A DNA stretch of 64,000 nt from Paenibacillus hamazuiensis (GTDB lineage: Bacteria; Bacillota; Bacilli; Paenibacillales; NBRC-103111): assembly GCF_023276405.1 (NCBI RefSeq), contig NZ_JALRMO010000001.1, forward strand, positions 3,224,001 to 3,288,000. The letters run 5' to 3'. This document shows, one piece after another, positions 63,743-64,000 of this stretch; position 1 is the stretch's first letter; every line of letters begins with the position of its first letter. The notes below the pieces were generated by a model that had not been told where the DNA came from, made no database searches, and saw nothing but the letters and a program-made list of their open reading frames with translations. The position numbers were made by a program, and so were the translations under genes.

Positions 63743-64000
63743 AAATGAACCCTCCATCATGTCGTAAGCTTTAATCTATATGATTATACTCCCAAGGCGA
63801 AAAAGAGTTGCGCGCAGCGTTTGTATTTTTATAAAAAAAACTATATCTTGTAGCATACAACATTCTCCTCGTCACCCTGTCACAAAATATAGTGTCGAAA
63901 GCACAGGAACAGCTGTCGATTCCGCCCGCAATACCGCACATTTTCAAATCTTCTGCGGTTGCCCGGGAAATGAAAAGTTTAATCTATTTTTAGACAACGC

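Overview
The window reads as chromosomal DNA from a spore-forming, moderately GC-rich member of the Firmicutes, most likely the Paenibacillaceae. Supporting signs are strong AGGAGG-type ribosome sites with frequent TTG and GTG starts, a tyrosine T-box leader, CcpA with a cre-like site, the AcsA/AcuA/AcuC system, YlaN, YktB and YrzB homologues, spore coat proteins, and the LplB/YtcP plus YesM/YesN transport arrangement common in Paenibacillus. The species call is an inference. No rRNA, tRNA or CRISPR array was seen.

Layout. 1-481 is the end of an IS1182-type element cut by the window edge. 502-6185 holds minus-strand genes: YlaN, an HPr-like protein without its histidine, an M29 aminopeptidase, a TVP38-type membrane protein, a lipoprotein and a GAF/GGDEF cyclase. 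6304-9000 holds rpsD with its leader and tyrS with its T-box. 9028-18291 carries a class A penicillin-binding protein, the divergent acsA / acuA-acuC pair, mtnN and ccpA. 18716-23823 carries a PTS permease, enzyme I, a DJ-1/PfpI protein and a VanZ protein in one operon. 24152-25391 is a spore coat cluster. 25889-31370 has thiE, aroA, tandem crcB and aroK. 31390-37530 is a gluconate-type operon: LacI regulator, LarA-like protein, kinase, SDR and gnd. 39004-42167 is an IS3 element carrying a nested IS1182 element. 42178-54440 holds an ABC importer, a YesM/YesN pair and two heparinase-fold proteins, probably a locus for polysaccharide uptake and depolymerisation. 54680-60671 has yktB, a repeat protein, an MFS exporter, a PLP decarboxylase and a HAD phosphatase. 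A second, complete IS1182-type copy lies at 61129-62676, followed by yrzB and a secreted stalk-domain protein.

Three observations stand out. (1) Insertions sit at intrinsic terminators: both IS1182-type copies abut a terminator stem-loop, and the complete one is flanked by a 20-bp duplication that is itself the whole hairpin. The element carries terminator hairpins near both of its own ends. The IS3 element landed on the stem base of another gene's terminator. (2) A dispersed intergenic repeat occurs five times, with a GC-rich core followed in most copies by hairpins whose stems differ in sequence but keep pairing, which points to a structured RNA or mobile hairpin family. (3) Several relics and oddities can be read at base level: an SDR gene collapsed in frame to 47 codons, a frameshifted Rpn-nuclease remnant, IS3 orfB reading into the nested element, and slippery A-AAA-AAG sites in two transposase genes.
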